The position numbers were made by a program, and so were the translations under genes. The notes beneath the pieces were generated by a model, which had not been told where the DNA came from, made no database searches, and worked only from the letters and a program-made list of their open reading frames with translations. Of a stretch of 64,000 nucleotides of DNA, positions 20,605 to 30,822 are shown piece after piece. Location of the stretch: positions 68,739,604 to 68,803,603 of the forward strand of contig NC_087064.1 of assembly GCF_963678635.1 (NCBI RefSeq), read 5' to 3'. This stretch comes from Symsagittifera roscoffensis (lineage: Eukaryota > Xenacoelomorpha > Acoela > Convolutidae). Within the stretch, counting starts at the first letter, position 1, and every line of letters begins with the position of its first letter.

Positions 20605-22790
20605 AAAACCTACTACTTTTTTTTCATTCTTTAAAAATTTTTCATTGTTGCAAATCTGTTTGATTAGGTTTGGAACAAAGTATCCAGAGATTTGCTTTAA
20701 CAACTTTATGAAAATCGGGCTTTTCGCTCCAATGTGCATCAAAACCAAAGCATATGACTGTTTTCTCAAAAGATAGCGATTTGTTTTGTTGTTTATTAGT
20801 AAGAATTCCAATTGATCTCATAAAAAAAATACAGAAATTACTTTTTTAAGTTTTATATTTTTGTTATTTATATCGGTAATTTTTCTGATTTTTACAGCAC
20901 ACAACTTGTGGTCTTTTATTTTTGAGTTTTTTTGTGAATATTTTTTTAAATTGGAAAGTTGAAGACGTAAGAAAGCAAGGTTTTTACTGATTGGGCATGG
21001 TAACCAAAAAACAACATAAACGGACATTTTTGTGATTTGAAGTAAAAAAAGAAAATAATTCCTCAAATGAAAGTGTAATTCTGATTGGACCAGTCTTGTA
21101 ATAAAAGTATTCATGAATGAGCTGACATTTGATTGGGCACGGCTACAGACAAATAAATGTAGTTCTACTCTGATTGGTTAAACCCACACATTTGAATTGA
21201 AGGTACTCCTCACCCTCAAGTAAAATCGTTTCACTCGTTCAGCTGCGGTCAACAAAATTAGTCAAGTCCTCTGAAGTCAATTCCAATCTTCAATCAGCAG
21301 CTTCTTTTCCTCTACTCCTCCTTAAGCTTTTGATTCAAAAAGGTTTTTCTCAGTTCTGAACTACATTTTTTTATTCAGTCATTTTTTTCTGATTCTGTAC
21401 GGGCTACAGCTTCTGAAGTATTTGTTAACCATTTGAATGTTCCAGCTCAAGAGGGGCACTTAGTAAAAATCATCAGAAGAGACTTCAGTGAACCTTATCA
21501 AATGCATGTACCAATTACCCAGAATCAATTTGAAGCCATGTAAATGTTGTAAGAGAATGCCGGTCACGTTGAGATGTACTATCCCATTTTTCTGTCTCCA
21601 GGTATGGGTTTCAACCTGTGAACGACTTCATTTTGCCCTGGGAAGAACAATAATCTGCCAAAAATCTAAGTGTAATTAAAGAGGATGGGTCTTGCAGAGC
21701 CAACAACTCCGTTGATCAGTACCCCCACAAAATCACTGCGATGTAACCAGGAGCAGGTTTGCGCCCCATTGAGATCTTGCAAGACTTTGAAATATCAGCT
21801 GTGACAGCTCTTTGATTTGTAAATAAGTTGGTTGTTGTCCTGAAATTTAATTTTTTGTGCAACTAAAGTTTTACATTTTAAGTAAAAAGCACCAGCAAAA
21901 TGCTGATTTTACTGGAAAGTTGTTCCAATAATTTTTCATCAAGCTGAAAAACCAAACTGATTTTGTAATTTGCAAAAATGTTCACAACTTGTTTGCGCAC
22001 ATTTTGAAAAAAAAAACCTAAATGACATCTTATAAAAAACAAAAGATTTTTTGCACACATCTTGGAAAACGAAAAAAAAAAGTTTGCATCTAAGCGCTAA
22101 TATAACAAGTTTTTAATCGTAAAAATGTAAACAGATGTTTGCACATTTCTCTAATAAGCAAAACACTTTTTGCAAGTGTTTTGGAAAAGTCATTACACTT
22201 TCCGACATCTTGTAGAAAATTTAAAACTTTTTTTTGCGCACCTGTTAATAAAACCATTACAATTTTTGCATCTCACATAGTATCTCACATCATTGTTTGT
22301 GCTTATGTTTAAAAAAGTTCAAAAACTCATACATGGCATGGTCAAATCTGTCTCCTCCGCTGGTTCGAAAAAGTGTTCACGTCTAGAGATGACGTATTAC
22401 AAAAGATAAAAACTGTTATTTCCAGACAAGCTGACAAACCAAGCGGACAAAAAATTTCTGACATTCCGGAAGTTTGAGATTTTCAGAAAGGGTAGTTCAG
22501 ATTATTTGCAATCGGCCAATGGAAGTTTTTTTTAAATTATATGGTGTTCAAAATGGTCCAGAAATTTAGATGTTTTAGAGAACTTGCATTTATTTTTGTC
22601 CATTAGTCTATGTAAATTCGAACTTTTACAAATTACATGTTGAATGTTAAACATTTTTCATTTCTATCAAGACTTTCTTCAACCAGGAGAAAATTATTTA
22701 ATTTGCAGGGTGAGCTGAAAAAAAAATTTCTGCAGACAAAAGTAGTCCAACATTTTTTTCCAAAAGAACTTCATCAAAAAATCAGGGCTC
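20605..22790. other. Mostly non-coding; possible decayed exon at 21410-21680
   Basis: Around 21410-21540 one plus frame is open for about 40 codons (FVNHLNVPAQEGHLVKIIR), but stops follow at 21541 and beyond. I cannot relate it to a known family. 21970-22270 has loosely repeated TTTTTTGCACAnnTTTTGGAAAA blocks. The inverse CCAAT motif GATTGG occurs at 21072, 21131 and 21170, without a gene that I can attach it to. Confidence 0.35.
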
Positions 22791-22986
22791 GGCTCTTTTC
22801 AATTCCCTCTTTTTGGTTTTTTTTTAAATTCAGTAAATGAAAGTTGTGAACTACATTAAAGCGTGTCAATGTGAACATGCAAATACATTTTTACAGCCTT
22901 TCTCATATGTAAAAGGACGTGTGAACAGTTTTTGAGCAGTTTTTTGTTGTAATTTTACTATGGGTGTGAGAAAATTAAAAACGCCT
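22791..22986. mobile_element. Degraded MITE (subfamily 1)
   Basis: Starts GGCTCTTTTCAATTCCC. It shares the internal blocks GCGTGTCAATGTGAACA, GTGTGAACAGTTTTTGAGCAG and TTGTAATTTTAC with 27327-27553. The right end is mutated (AAATTAAAAACGCC), and no target duplication is visible. Confidence 0.6.
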
Positions 22987-23206
22987 AAAATTGCCGTTTT
23001 TTTTTCATTTTCCCGCGACATTCGACACTCAGTTTTAAGAAAATTTTCTTACCTTGCCTTAATGGTAAACTAATGAAAACTTGTGAACACATTTGTTCTT
23101 CATACCTTACATCGTATCATCAGGCAGTCAGCCAAAATAACGCGTAAGACAACTAAGAAATAGGGAAAATTTAAATTTGGGGGGTGTGGAAAAGAGCCGT
23201 CATGTG
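22987..23206. mobile_element. MITE (subfamily 3), left end unclear
   Basis: Shares TTTGTTCTTCATACnTTACA, CATCGTAnCATCA and the GGAAAAGAGCC right end with 25145-25353. The left terminus cannot be defined. Confidence 0.5.
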
Positions 23207-23765
23207 GATTAATTAGGCCATGATAAACCTGATTAATCTTTATACTTAACCTAGTAAATCATAAAATTGATGCTCATGCGAGGTAATGGGCGGACAAAAT
23301 TGGTTCCTGGTTAGATTTGAACGCATCACATTTGTCGTCTCAAACATGGACGTTACTTTTACACTAAACAAAACCAAATTGGTACTTTGAACTTGATGTA
23401 GTGGCTCATTTACTTTTACCCTGCATGGGAATTTTCTTCTTTTTTTTTCAAATTTTCCTATTGTCAAGAAAATTGGCATGCTGAATAATTAGAGTTGGCA
23501 AACAGATTCAGTCTCCATACTGAACCTAGTAGAACCACCTTGTACACCATAAAAGAGTTCCAGTTTTTCTCTTCATTTTTGAAAATCTTATAGGAAAAAC
23601 AGCCTAATTATTATGCTTAAATATACTTTTTTTCACCAGCCGGCTTTTTTCATCCCCTCACCACCTCCTATGAGCGTCAAATCTATAGTGTAAAGAGTGG
23701 GTTTTCACTGTATAATATGAAAACTAAAATTGTTTGCTATGGTCGAATTAATTTATGTCAACTTT

Positions 23766-23957
23766 GGCTCTTTTTCCTCTCCACCTCACACGACCACAAT
23801 TTTTATGGTGTAATGAGTGGTTTTAAAAGGTTATTTATGAAGACCAAATATGTTTGGCACATCTTAATTAGTCCGCATGTCAATTTTCAAAACGATCGGA
23901 CAATGTGAACAGTGAAATTACTAGTAAAAAATTGCAGGTGGGAAAAGGAAAAAAGCC
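23766..23957. mobile_element. MITE (subfamily 2), 8-bp TSD
   Basis: Duplicate of 476-667, flanked by TCAACTTT at 23758-23765 and 23958-23965. Confidence 0.8.
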
Positions 23958-24246
23958 TCAACTTTCATACCAACTGGATAATGTGGACTCTAAATTTACT
24001 GATAAAACATTTGCATGTGGGGGTGGAAGGAGGATAAAGAACAAATGGGGGGGGGGGGGGCGTGCAAAAATTGCTGCTAAAATGGACACTGATTTTTTGA
24101 TTTTGAGCTGATTTTCTCTATGGTTTTAACGCAATTTGATATCCGCAATTTTAAAGGTTTTGAAATCAAAATTGAACTGAGATGATTGCCTGAAAAAAAG
24201 AAAAATTGATTGCTCAAGTTTTTGCCATCAGCCACCCAGTTTTGCC

Positions 24247-24312
24247 TCCCAGTTTTGGCTCTTTTTCCGACCCCCTCCCCCCCCCCCCCCCCCCCGCACC
24301 TGCAAACTTTAC
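24247..24312. repeat. MITE end with long C tract
   Basis: GGCTCTTTTTCC followed by more than 20 C, interrupted by one T, then GCACCTGCAAA. It is an isolated terminal fragment, abutting the element that starts at 24313. Confidence 0.7.
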
Positions 24313-24514
24313 GGCTCTTTTTCCTTTCACCCCCACCTGCAATTTTTTTAACTAGTAAAGTAACTGTTTACATTGTCCGATTGTTATGAAAATTGACATG
24401 CGGACTAATTAGGATGTGCCAAACATATTTGGTGTTCATCTCAACCTTGTAAAATCACTCGTTACACCATAAAATTGATAGTCGTGTGAGGTGGGGGGGG
24501 GACTTAAAAGAACC
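24313..24514. mobile_element. MITE (subfamily 2)
   Basis: Ends GGCTCTTTTTCC and AAAAGAACC. The flanks AACTTTAC and AATTTTAT agree at 6 of 8 positions, consistent with an old target duplication. The internal CACTCGTTACACCATAAAAT block is shared with 1-1099. Confidence 0.65.
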
Positions 24515-24690
24515 AATTTTATTAGTAATGAAATTCACATTTTCCGAACAATACGAAAATTGGCTTGCGAACTATTTAGGCAATGACAAAGATATTTAGT
24601 CTTCCTGATTAACCTTGTAAAACCCCTCGTTACACCAAAAAATTGGTGCTTATGTAAGATGGGGGGGGGGGGAGAGGAAAAAGAGCACCA
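24515..24690. mobile_element. MITE (subfamily 2) fragment with G tract
   Basis: Contains CCTCGTTACACC, then a run of G and AGGAAAAAGAGC. It is a right-hand fragment of the same subfamily, and its left end is not defined. Confidence 0.55.
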
Positions 24691-24799
24691 GTTTTTCCCA
24701 TAGCAGGACTTCATAGCCCAAGACAGTTTCATATATTGATTCCAGTAAGTTCATATTCGGTAAAATACATTTACTGAAGTGTATTTGGCTAAACCGAAG

Positions 24800-25015
24800 G
24801 GCTCTTTTTCCTTTTCCCCCCACCTGCAAATTTTTATATTTGAAGTTTTTGTTCGCTTCTTCCGATTGTCATGAAAATTGACATGAAGACTAATTAGGCC
24901 ATGACGGCTCTTTTTCCTTCCCCCCCCCCCCACCTCACACGAGCATCAATTATCAATCAAAATTAACATTAAATTTACTTGTAAAATTTTGCAGGTGGGG
25001 GGAGGGAAAAGAGCC
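24800..25015. mobile_element. MITE (subfamily 2), 8-bp TSD
   Basis: Ends GGCTCTTTTTCC and GGAAAAGAGCC. It is flanked by perfect AACCGAAG octamers at 24792-24799 and 25016-25023. A second internal GGCTCTTTTTCC with a C run at about 24905 suggests a nested or rearranged copy. Confidence 0.8.
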
Positions 25016-25144
25016 AACCGAAGTCATATATTTATCGAAATCATGAAAATTTCAGGTTTTGATAGAATGAAACAAATGGTGTTTCGATAATTGAGTTCAA
25101 ATTGAAATGCGACAACAATTTTGACGACTTCCAGATCAAATTCG

Positions 25145-25353
25145 GGCCCTTTTTCAGTCCCCCTTTCAAATTCAATTTTGAAAAACTTATTTAACGTTGT
25201 CAACGCAATCAAATTTGGTGTGGTGAACAAATCGACAACTATGAACAGATTTGTTCTTCATACTTTACATCGTAACATCACGCATTTAGCCATAATAACA
25301 CGTAAAACAAACATAAAATTCGGTATTTTAAAAGGGGGAGCTGGAAAAGAGCC
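25145..25353. mobile_element. MITE (subfamily 3), 8-bp TSD
   Basis: Ends GGCCCTTTTTCAG and CTGGAAAAGAGCC, flanked by perfect CAAATTCG octamers (25137-25144 and 25354-25361). The interior differs from subfamilies 1 and 2, so unrelated interiors share one type of end. Confidence 0.8.
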
Positions 25354-25354
25354 C

Positions 25355-25494
25355 AAATTCGCTGCAAACTTTTATATCACATTTATGGCGGCAAAAATTG
25401 ATATGTCACTGCTTTCATTTTAACAAATTTCGCTGTAAACTTTTATTTCACATTTATGGCGGCAAAAACAGATATGTCACTGCTTTCATTTTAA
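25355..25494. repeat. 70-bp tandem duplication upstream of the lectin gene
   Basis: Two copies of a 70-bp unit (25355-25424 and 25425-25494) containing TTTATGGCGGCAAAAA and GATATGTCACTGC. The duplication ends 75 bp upstream of the lectin ATG, so it lies in the likely promoter or 5' UTR. Confidence 0.85.
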
Positions 25495-25568
25495 CAAATT
25501 TCATAATTTCTTGAAACGTTTTTAGCCTTATTTGAAACCAATATCTAGCCTTATAAATTCAAAAAAAA

Positions 25569-28004
25569 ATGAAATTCAATGGAAATATTTTCTTGTTTCT
25601 TATCATCGTCATCAAATTTCTTATAGTTTTTGTGGTTTTGGAAGAATGTCCATCAGGCTGCGCTTCCATTCGTGGGATTTCTGACAAGTGTTTCACCATC
25701 TCGATTCAGCCAGTGCAGTTCAACACGGCCTATATGAAATGCCTCAATCTCGAAAGGTAAGGATACAAACTTAGGATCTTTTTCCTTTTCACATCAACCA
25801 GCAAATTTTTTCATGTAAAATTACTGTTCACACAATTTGACTGTTATGAACATGGACATGCGGATTAAATAGGCCACGACAAACATATTTGGTCTTCATA
25901 ATCAACCTTGTAAAACCACTCACTACACCATAAATCTGATGCTCATGTGAGGTGAGGGGGGAAGGGGGAGGGTGGAGAAAAGCCCGATTTTGTGACTTAT
26001 TAATTAAAAATCGTATTCTAATTAGTTTGATCCCCTCTTAATTTCCACTTAAATTTTGATGTTATTGATAATATCTCTCCTCACTCAACGCATAATAATA
26101 TATATATTTTTGAAAATAAATGGAATTCAAATCGTTGTTTTGGATATTTTCATATCCCCCAATACGAGACCAAACTGTGCACTGGGTAGGCGCACAACTT
26201 GGTTCTGTAGGTCAGTGGAAACCAGAGACAAGCTATTAAATATAATCCACTTTGTAAGTGGGTTCCAGGGGGGGGGGCGTAAAATTAATCACCCTTAGTG
26301 CAAGCGTAACTGACTGTTAGCCTTCTATAGATAGGTAAAGGCTCCTATAATAGCACACTGTTCACCTTTTATTGAGTTTAAACGGTTTTATTGAGTACCA
26401 AACAGGTGCATTGAGTATCAATACTCGAACGGGTATCAATAGTTTCTCATTTTCTATGAGTTTGCCGAATGGGTTTCTTCTATATGTTTGTTCAGATTCT
26501 CTAAATATTTCAATCAAGAGTGAAGAGGTAAAAAGTCGAGCAATTGCATTTCAATGAATTGAAAAATCAATGGTTGCTTGGTTTTCTGCCGTTTTGACTT
26601 CTGAGTTTACCGCCACCTTGAATCAATCATCAGCATATATGACTTCTCATCCGCACAAATTTGAGAGGATTCCACAATTTTATGCGGGTTCGGCTTACAA
26701 TATGCGGATTCCGCCTAGAATTTGAGGATTCCACTAAAAGATGCGAATTCCACGACAGCTTAATATTACTAAACACATATAATTTGTTTGAGCATTCCAC
26801 AAAATGTTCCGGATTCCGCTCATTTTGTTGCGGGTTCCACAAACTTTGTTGCGGATTTTGCAAACTTGCCAGTTTTTGGAGCGATTTTGAACAATTCAAT
26901 GTTTTAAATACTTCTCCAAGGAATACAAAATAGCATGGAAGATTGAAAAATAGCAATATTGCGGATTCCGCAACAATTCGCAGAATGCACAGTTTGGTCT
27001 CGTAATGCCATAAATATCAGTATCAAGTTTTTTATAACTATCTTAATTTTGTCTTAATGCAATGAAACTTTACACAGTTTACTGTTGCATGGTGAAATAA
27101 ACATACAAAGTTTCCTTGCAAGTGAACAGGTTTAGTCTTCAAAACTTTGCATCATAATCTCATTTAGCCGTTATAGCGCGTAAAATGACTATGAAAATGG
27201 AGAATTTGAAATGAGGGGGAAGAAGGAAACGAGTTTCTGAACGTAGCTGCAAGCTAACAAAGGTTACACGTTGCAAAATAATAGGTCTATATTTTTCTCG
27301 CAAAATTTCTCTGCCATTGATTATACGGCTCTTTTCCAGTTCCCCCCCCCCCCACTTTGATTTTTTCTGAAATCCAATAAATGAAAATCTATTTAAAATG
27401 ACTTTTGATGTTATAAACTGCATTAAAACGTGTCAGCGTGAACAGGTGAACAAATTTCTGCAACATTTCTAACATGCAAATTGCCGTGTGAACAATTTAT
27501 GAACAGCTTTGTTTTGTAATTTTACGAGGGGGGTGGGAAACTGGAAAAGAGCCGATTATACTAATAAACATGAACACTTTTTCAATTTTAAACAACTTCA
27601 AAGTCATTTTGATAAAACTTGTCATTTATCTTTTATTTTTAGTTGTTTTTAGGGAAATGGATCAAAAGATTTAAATTTTTCGTTTTAGCGGGACGGGAGT
27701 GCTTTTCACTCCAAAAAACCGAAACGATATAATCAATGTTGACAACTACTTAAAACAAATCGGGTTGAGCAAAAATCAGAGAAAGGTTTGGACGAGTTAT
27801 ATTCGAATTAAAAACCCGCGCGCTGATCAAACGAAATCACAATTCGAAAATGTTAATAATGCAGAGCCACTGCAAACTGAAACAATGTGGCAGAAAAACG
27901 AGCCTAACAACCATAAGGGAAGACAGAATTGTGGTGTCACGTGGTATCCAGGAATGGATGATGATTTTTGCACAGCTTCGCACAGGGTAGTCTGTGAGTG
28001 TTAG
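25569..28004 (+). CDS. Secreted C-type lectin, two exons
   Basis: Exons 25569-25756 and 27689-28004 join in phase through GTAAGG and TTTTAG splice sites to give 167 residues. Residues 1-25 form a hydrophobic signal peptide. A single C-type lectin domain follows, with cysteines at 27, 31, 41, 58, 144, 157, 165 and 167. Typical blocks are CFTIS (41), a TPKNR turn (70), VWTSYIR (96) and NEPNN (133). The EPN triplet (134-136) is the mannose-type Ca2+/sugar motif. The usual WND is replaced by MDDD (152-155), so calcium-dependent binding is plausible but unproven. Such secreted single-domain lectins often act in immunity or surface recognition. The 1.9-kb intron is full of MITEs. The start is the only ATG before the signal peptide. 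Confidence 0.85.
25782..25987. mobile_element. MITE (subfamily 2) in the lectin intron
   Basis: Mutated ends (GGATCTTTTTCC and GGAGAAAAGCCC). The internal CAACCTTGTAAAACCACTCA block and G run match 24313-24514. No target duplication survives. It starts only 26 bp after the exon 1 donor. Confidence 0.65.
26640..26980. repeat. Degenerate minisatellite in the lectin intron
   Basis: Irregular repeats of GCGGATTCCnCnnAnTTTnT, about 20-30 bp each. Examples are ATGCGGATTCCGCC, TTCCGGATTCCGCTC and TTGCGGGTTCCACAAAC. Overlapping frames on both strands are artefacts. Confidence 0.6.
27327..27553. mobile_element. MITE (subfamily 1) in the lectin intron, 8-bp TSD
   Basis: A 227-bp element with ends GGCTCTTTTCCAGTTCCCCC and GGGAAACTGGAAAAGAGCC. 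It is flanked by perfect GATTATAC octamers at 27319-27326 and 27554-27561. It is the best preserved original insertion of the subfamily. Its right flank is the source of the junctions at 9040 and 12130. Confidence 0.85.
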
Positions 28005-28570
28005 CATTCCAAGATTCCACTCATTAGATAACCAAGATAACCAAGATCAGAAAATAAATTTTTGCTGTTTTTGAGGTACTCAATCTTTTCTGGTAATTTT
28101 GACAGTCAGAAAACCTGTATAAAGATCACTATAATTTGAGACAAAAATGAAAACTATTTGATTATTTTTCGAAACTCAGTAAAAACAAAACAAAAGTATT
28201 GTTAATTGAAACTTTTTTTTCACAAATCATCTGGCTGGAACTTTGTGCAACCCGTTCACAGTCTCATAAATATTCTTGAGCCCGACTTTCTACGTTTCCA
28301 TAAAATCTATTTGATATAATTCTACCAAAATCAGAATTTTGATAACTTTGCAACCTACTCTCACCTGAAAAACTTCATAATTAGCTTTTCTATTCACATT
28401 GATTGCTTGTTGCAAATATTGGTATGCGTACTAGCTCGGCTATGATAAACATACCTGGTTTTTATCCTAAACATTGGAAGACACCTCTTTACTCCATAAA
28501 AAAAGATGCTTATGAAGGGTGGGTGAAAGTAAAAAAAAAACGGGCTCTTTACTACTACTCCTCAATGTTC
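28005..28570. other. Lectin 3' flank, no gene
   Basis: Contains AATAAA at about 28053-28058, about 50 bp after the lectin stop and a plausible polyadenylation signal. A degraded subfamily 2 MITE fragment lies near 28430-28545. Confidence 0.5.
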
Positions 28571-28783
28571 GGCTCTTTTCCAGTTCCCCCCCTTGTTAAA
28601 TTACAAAAAGAGATGTTCAAAAATTGTTCACACGGCAATTTTCATGTTGGAATTGTTGTGAAAATTTGTTCAGCTGTTCACGCTGACACGTTTTAATGCA
28701 GTTTATAACATTAAAAAGTATTTTAAAAAGGCTTTCATGTAATGAATTTCAGAAAAAATGAAGGAGGGGACTGGAAAAGAGCC
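28571..28783. mobile_element. MITE (subfamily 1), inverted orientation
   Basis: Ends GGCTCTTTTCC and GGAAAAGAGCC. The interior matches 27327-27553 in reverse (CAGCTGTTCACGCTGACACG). The flanks CAATGTTC and TTGAATTC do not match. Confidence 0.75.
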
Positions 28784-28948
28784 TTGAATTCAAATTTTGA
28801 AAAATTATTTTTGTGATTTTTTTTATTGAGATGAAAACTTGCAAGATTAACAATGTTTCCACCTGTGTTCGGTCTGTGGTGGGTAGATCGAATATATCGT
28901 CGATCTGTAGATTGGCTGTATGTATCTCGATTGAGAACACGATTGTTC

Positions 28949-28969
28949 AATATATATATATATATATTT
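28949..28969. repeat. (TA)n microsatellite
   Basis: About ten TA repeats. Confidence 0.9.
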
Positions 28970-29177
28970 CCTTCAATAATTATCGAAAATCATTAAAAGG
29001 AAACAACGCAATAATATCTGTTTTGGAACAAAATTATCAAGTTTTAAACGAAATCGAAATCAAAAGCGACTTTATTCTCACTATTTTTGCCAATAAGTGG
29101 GGTTTTTCACGCTTGCCAGAAGTTAGAAGTCAACTCTGGCCAAAGTCTAATTAAGTTCATGTCCAAAACATCATTTA

Positions 29178-29359
29178 AAAACAAGTTTGACTTAGGAACA
29201 TTTTTTATCCGGTTCAAATCAAGTGTATTCTGTCTTTTAGTAGTAAAATACGTGGAATGACCGGGATTCGAACCGGCGACCTTTCGGTTTCAGGTCAAGT
29301 ACGTTACCACTATACTAGCTGGTCTTGATATGCTTTCATTTTAGTTTCAATCTTGAACA
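29178..29359 (-). repeat. Family B 3' LTR portion, unit B1
   Basis: By analogy with family A, the element-strand LTR starts TGTTCAAG at 29359, inside the last polyprotein codons (EDVQD-stop, TGA at 29347-29349). The stretch with TTGACTTAGGAACATTTTTT and TAGTAGTAAAATACGTGGA recurs at 35527-35606 and 35691-35770. The outer LTR end is not defined. Confidence 0.6.
29254..29325 (-). other. tRNA-like module in the family B LTR
   Basis: The minus strand shows CTAGTATAGTGGTAAC (a D-arm/A-box type of some eukaryotic tRNAs), a GACCT/AGGTC stem in the anticodon arm position, and a perfect B box GGTTCGAATCC. The T stem is irregular and the acceptor ends do not pair, so it is a tRNA-derived relic. It differs in sequence from the family A module but has the same place, about 35 nt inside the LTR. 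A second copy is at 35769-35840. Confidence 0.6.
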
Positions 29360-30795
29360 TCCTCGGGCCCCAACGGAGCGAGAACTGGGGCGAGTTTAAC
29401 AAGAGGTCGGGTAAAATCTCTTGTTGCAGCTTTAAGGAGTGAGGAACGGGCGGTAGCGTCTTTGCCATAGTTAAGCGTTTTGACGAGAGCGAGAGGGTAG
29501 TAATCACGCGGGCTACTATCCTCGACGATCCAAACAAGATCTCCGGCTTTGAGTTCTTGTTCGGTAGGTGTGTGCCATTTACGGCGTTTGTTGAGAGTTG
29601 GAACGTACTCGCGTAGCCATCTAGTCCAGATGGCGTTAGCGTATCCATGTGCGCGAAGATAACGCTTTCGATGATCGAAATATTCGTCCGTCGCAATCGA
29701 CGGGAAACTAACTGAGCGCTGGCCTATCAAGAAGTGATTTGGCGTTAAAGCCTCAATCTCATTCGGGTCACTGCTTACCGCTGTAAGTGGACGCGCATTG
29801 AGGGACTGTTCCACCAGACAAAATGTGGTCTGGAGTACCTCGTCGGTTAATTTACGGGATGTGAGGATGGAATAGAAAACTCTCTTGCAACTACGTACAA
29901 GACGTTCCCAAGAGCCACCATGATGTGGTGAAGATGGTGGGTTAGACTTCCATTCGATGTCTTTGTGGACAAGGAGAGCGGGCGCAAGATCATTCCATGC
30001 TCGAGTACACAGAAGAAGCTCTTTCTCTGCACCGACAAAGTTTGTACCATTATCGGACCAAATTTTCGATGGAGTTCCTCGTCTAGCGATGAATCCTTCT
30101 ACTCCCATGACACAGGAGCTTGAATCCATTGATGGTACGACTTCAATATGGATGGCTCTAGTGGTCAAAGAAGTGAACAAAAAGGCCCAACGTTTCTCCG
30201 AACTCCTACAGATTGTTACGTGAAAGGGTCCGAAGTAATCGACTCCGCAATTGTTGAAGGGCGCTTGGCGGTATCCAAGACGCTCAATTGGCAGATCAGA
30301 CATGAAAGGGGTGATGGTTTTCAACTTTCGCTCTCGGCAGTTTTTACAATTAAGTTCAATGTTACGGAGCAATGATCTTAATTTTAAGATTGTATATTCT
30401 ATCTGGATGACAGATCGTAGGTAGTCAATTGACTGATGCTCATGTTTGTTGTGTTGATGAGCCACAAACAATTTGACTAATGGATGACGGCCATCAAGTA
30501 TGATGGGATATTTGTTTTTAAATTCGAGTTCAGAGAGACGACTAATGCGTCCTATGGATCTAAGAAGTCCATCGGGGTCAATGAATGGGGAGAGAGTTGC
30601 AATAGGGCTTACATTCTTACTATATTTCTCAGAACTCAATAATTTGAACTCTGAGGGGAACGCTTCTTTTTGAGAAAGAAGAAACAACATTCGTTGAGAT
30701 TTATCTATCTCAGACGGTTTAACGATATTAGCGATTGTTCCACGGAAATGATTAAAATTAGGATTTAATCGGAAGATGAATGCTACTACGCGCAA
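29347..30795 (-). pseudogene. Integrase and C-terminal domain frame, B1
   Basis: An uninterrupted 482-codon frame. In order: a zinc-binding region (HNKHEHQSIDYLRS, then NCKNCRERK), the integrase core (NCGVDYFGPFHV, SDNGTNFVGAEKELL, GGSWERLVRSCKR, giving D, D and E), and the DUF5641-like tail (IEALTPNHFLIGQRS, YVPTLNKRRKWHTP, GPEDVQD-stop). The catalytic residues are intact. In-frame TGA separates it from the upstream RNase H part at about 30827, at a position where family context suggests TGG, so the polyprotein is broken. Confidence 0.85.
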
Positions 30796-30822
30796 TAATT
30801 TGAGAAACGAACTGTAACGTTT

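Larger units (their letters stand above)
23293..24553. repeat. Right copy of the ~1.1 kb duplicated block
   Basis: Counterpart of 1-1099, with about 95 percent identity by eye over the first 900 bp. It carries the same MITE with the same TSD and additional C-run MITE sequence from 24241. The shared MITE with identical flanks shows a segmental duplication and not independent insertions. Confidence 0.85.

Noticed and set aside
21488-21679. Cysteine-containing 63-codon plus frame
   Set aside because: No signal peptide or family resemblance. The neighbouring frame (FVNHLNVPAQ...) looks equally likely and is closed by stops.
24247-24312. Programmed G-quadruplex or telomeric repeat
   Set aside because: The C/G runs are homopolymers attached to MITE ends, not spaced G-triplets or telomere repeats.
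26630-26956. Overlapping 90-108 codon frames on both strands
   Set aside because: Produced by the degenerate GCGGATTCC minisatellite in the lectin intron.
29254-29325. Functional tRNA gene
   Set aside because: The B box is perfect, but the T stem is irregular, the acceptor ends do not pair and the anticodon loop is not 7 nt. It is kept as a tRNA-like module.
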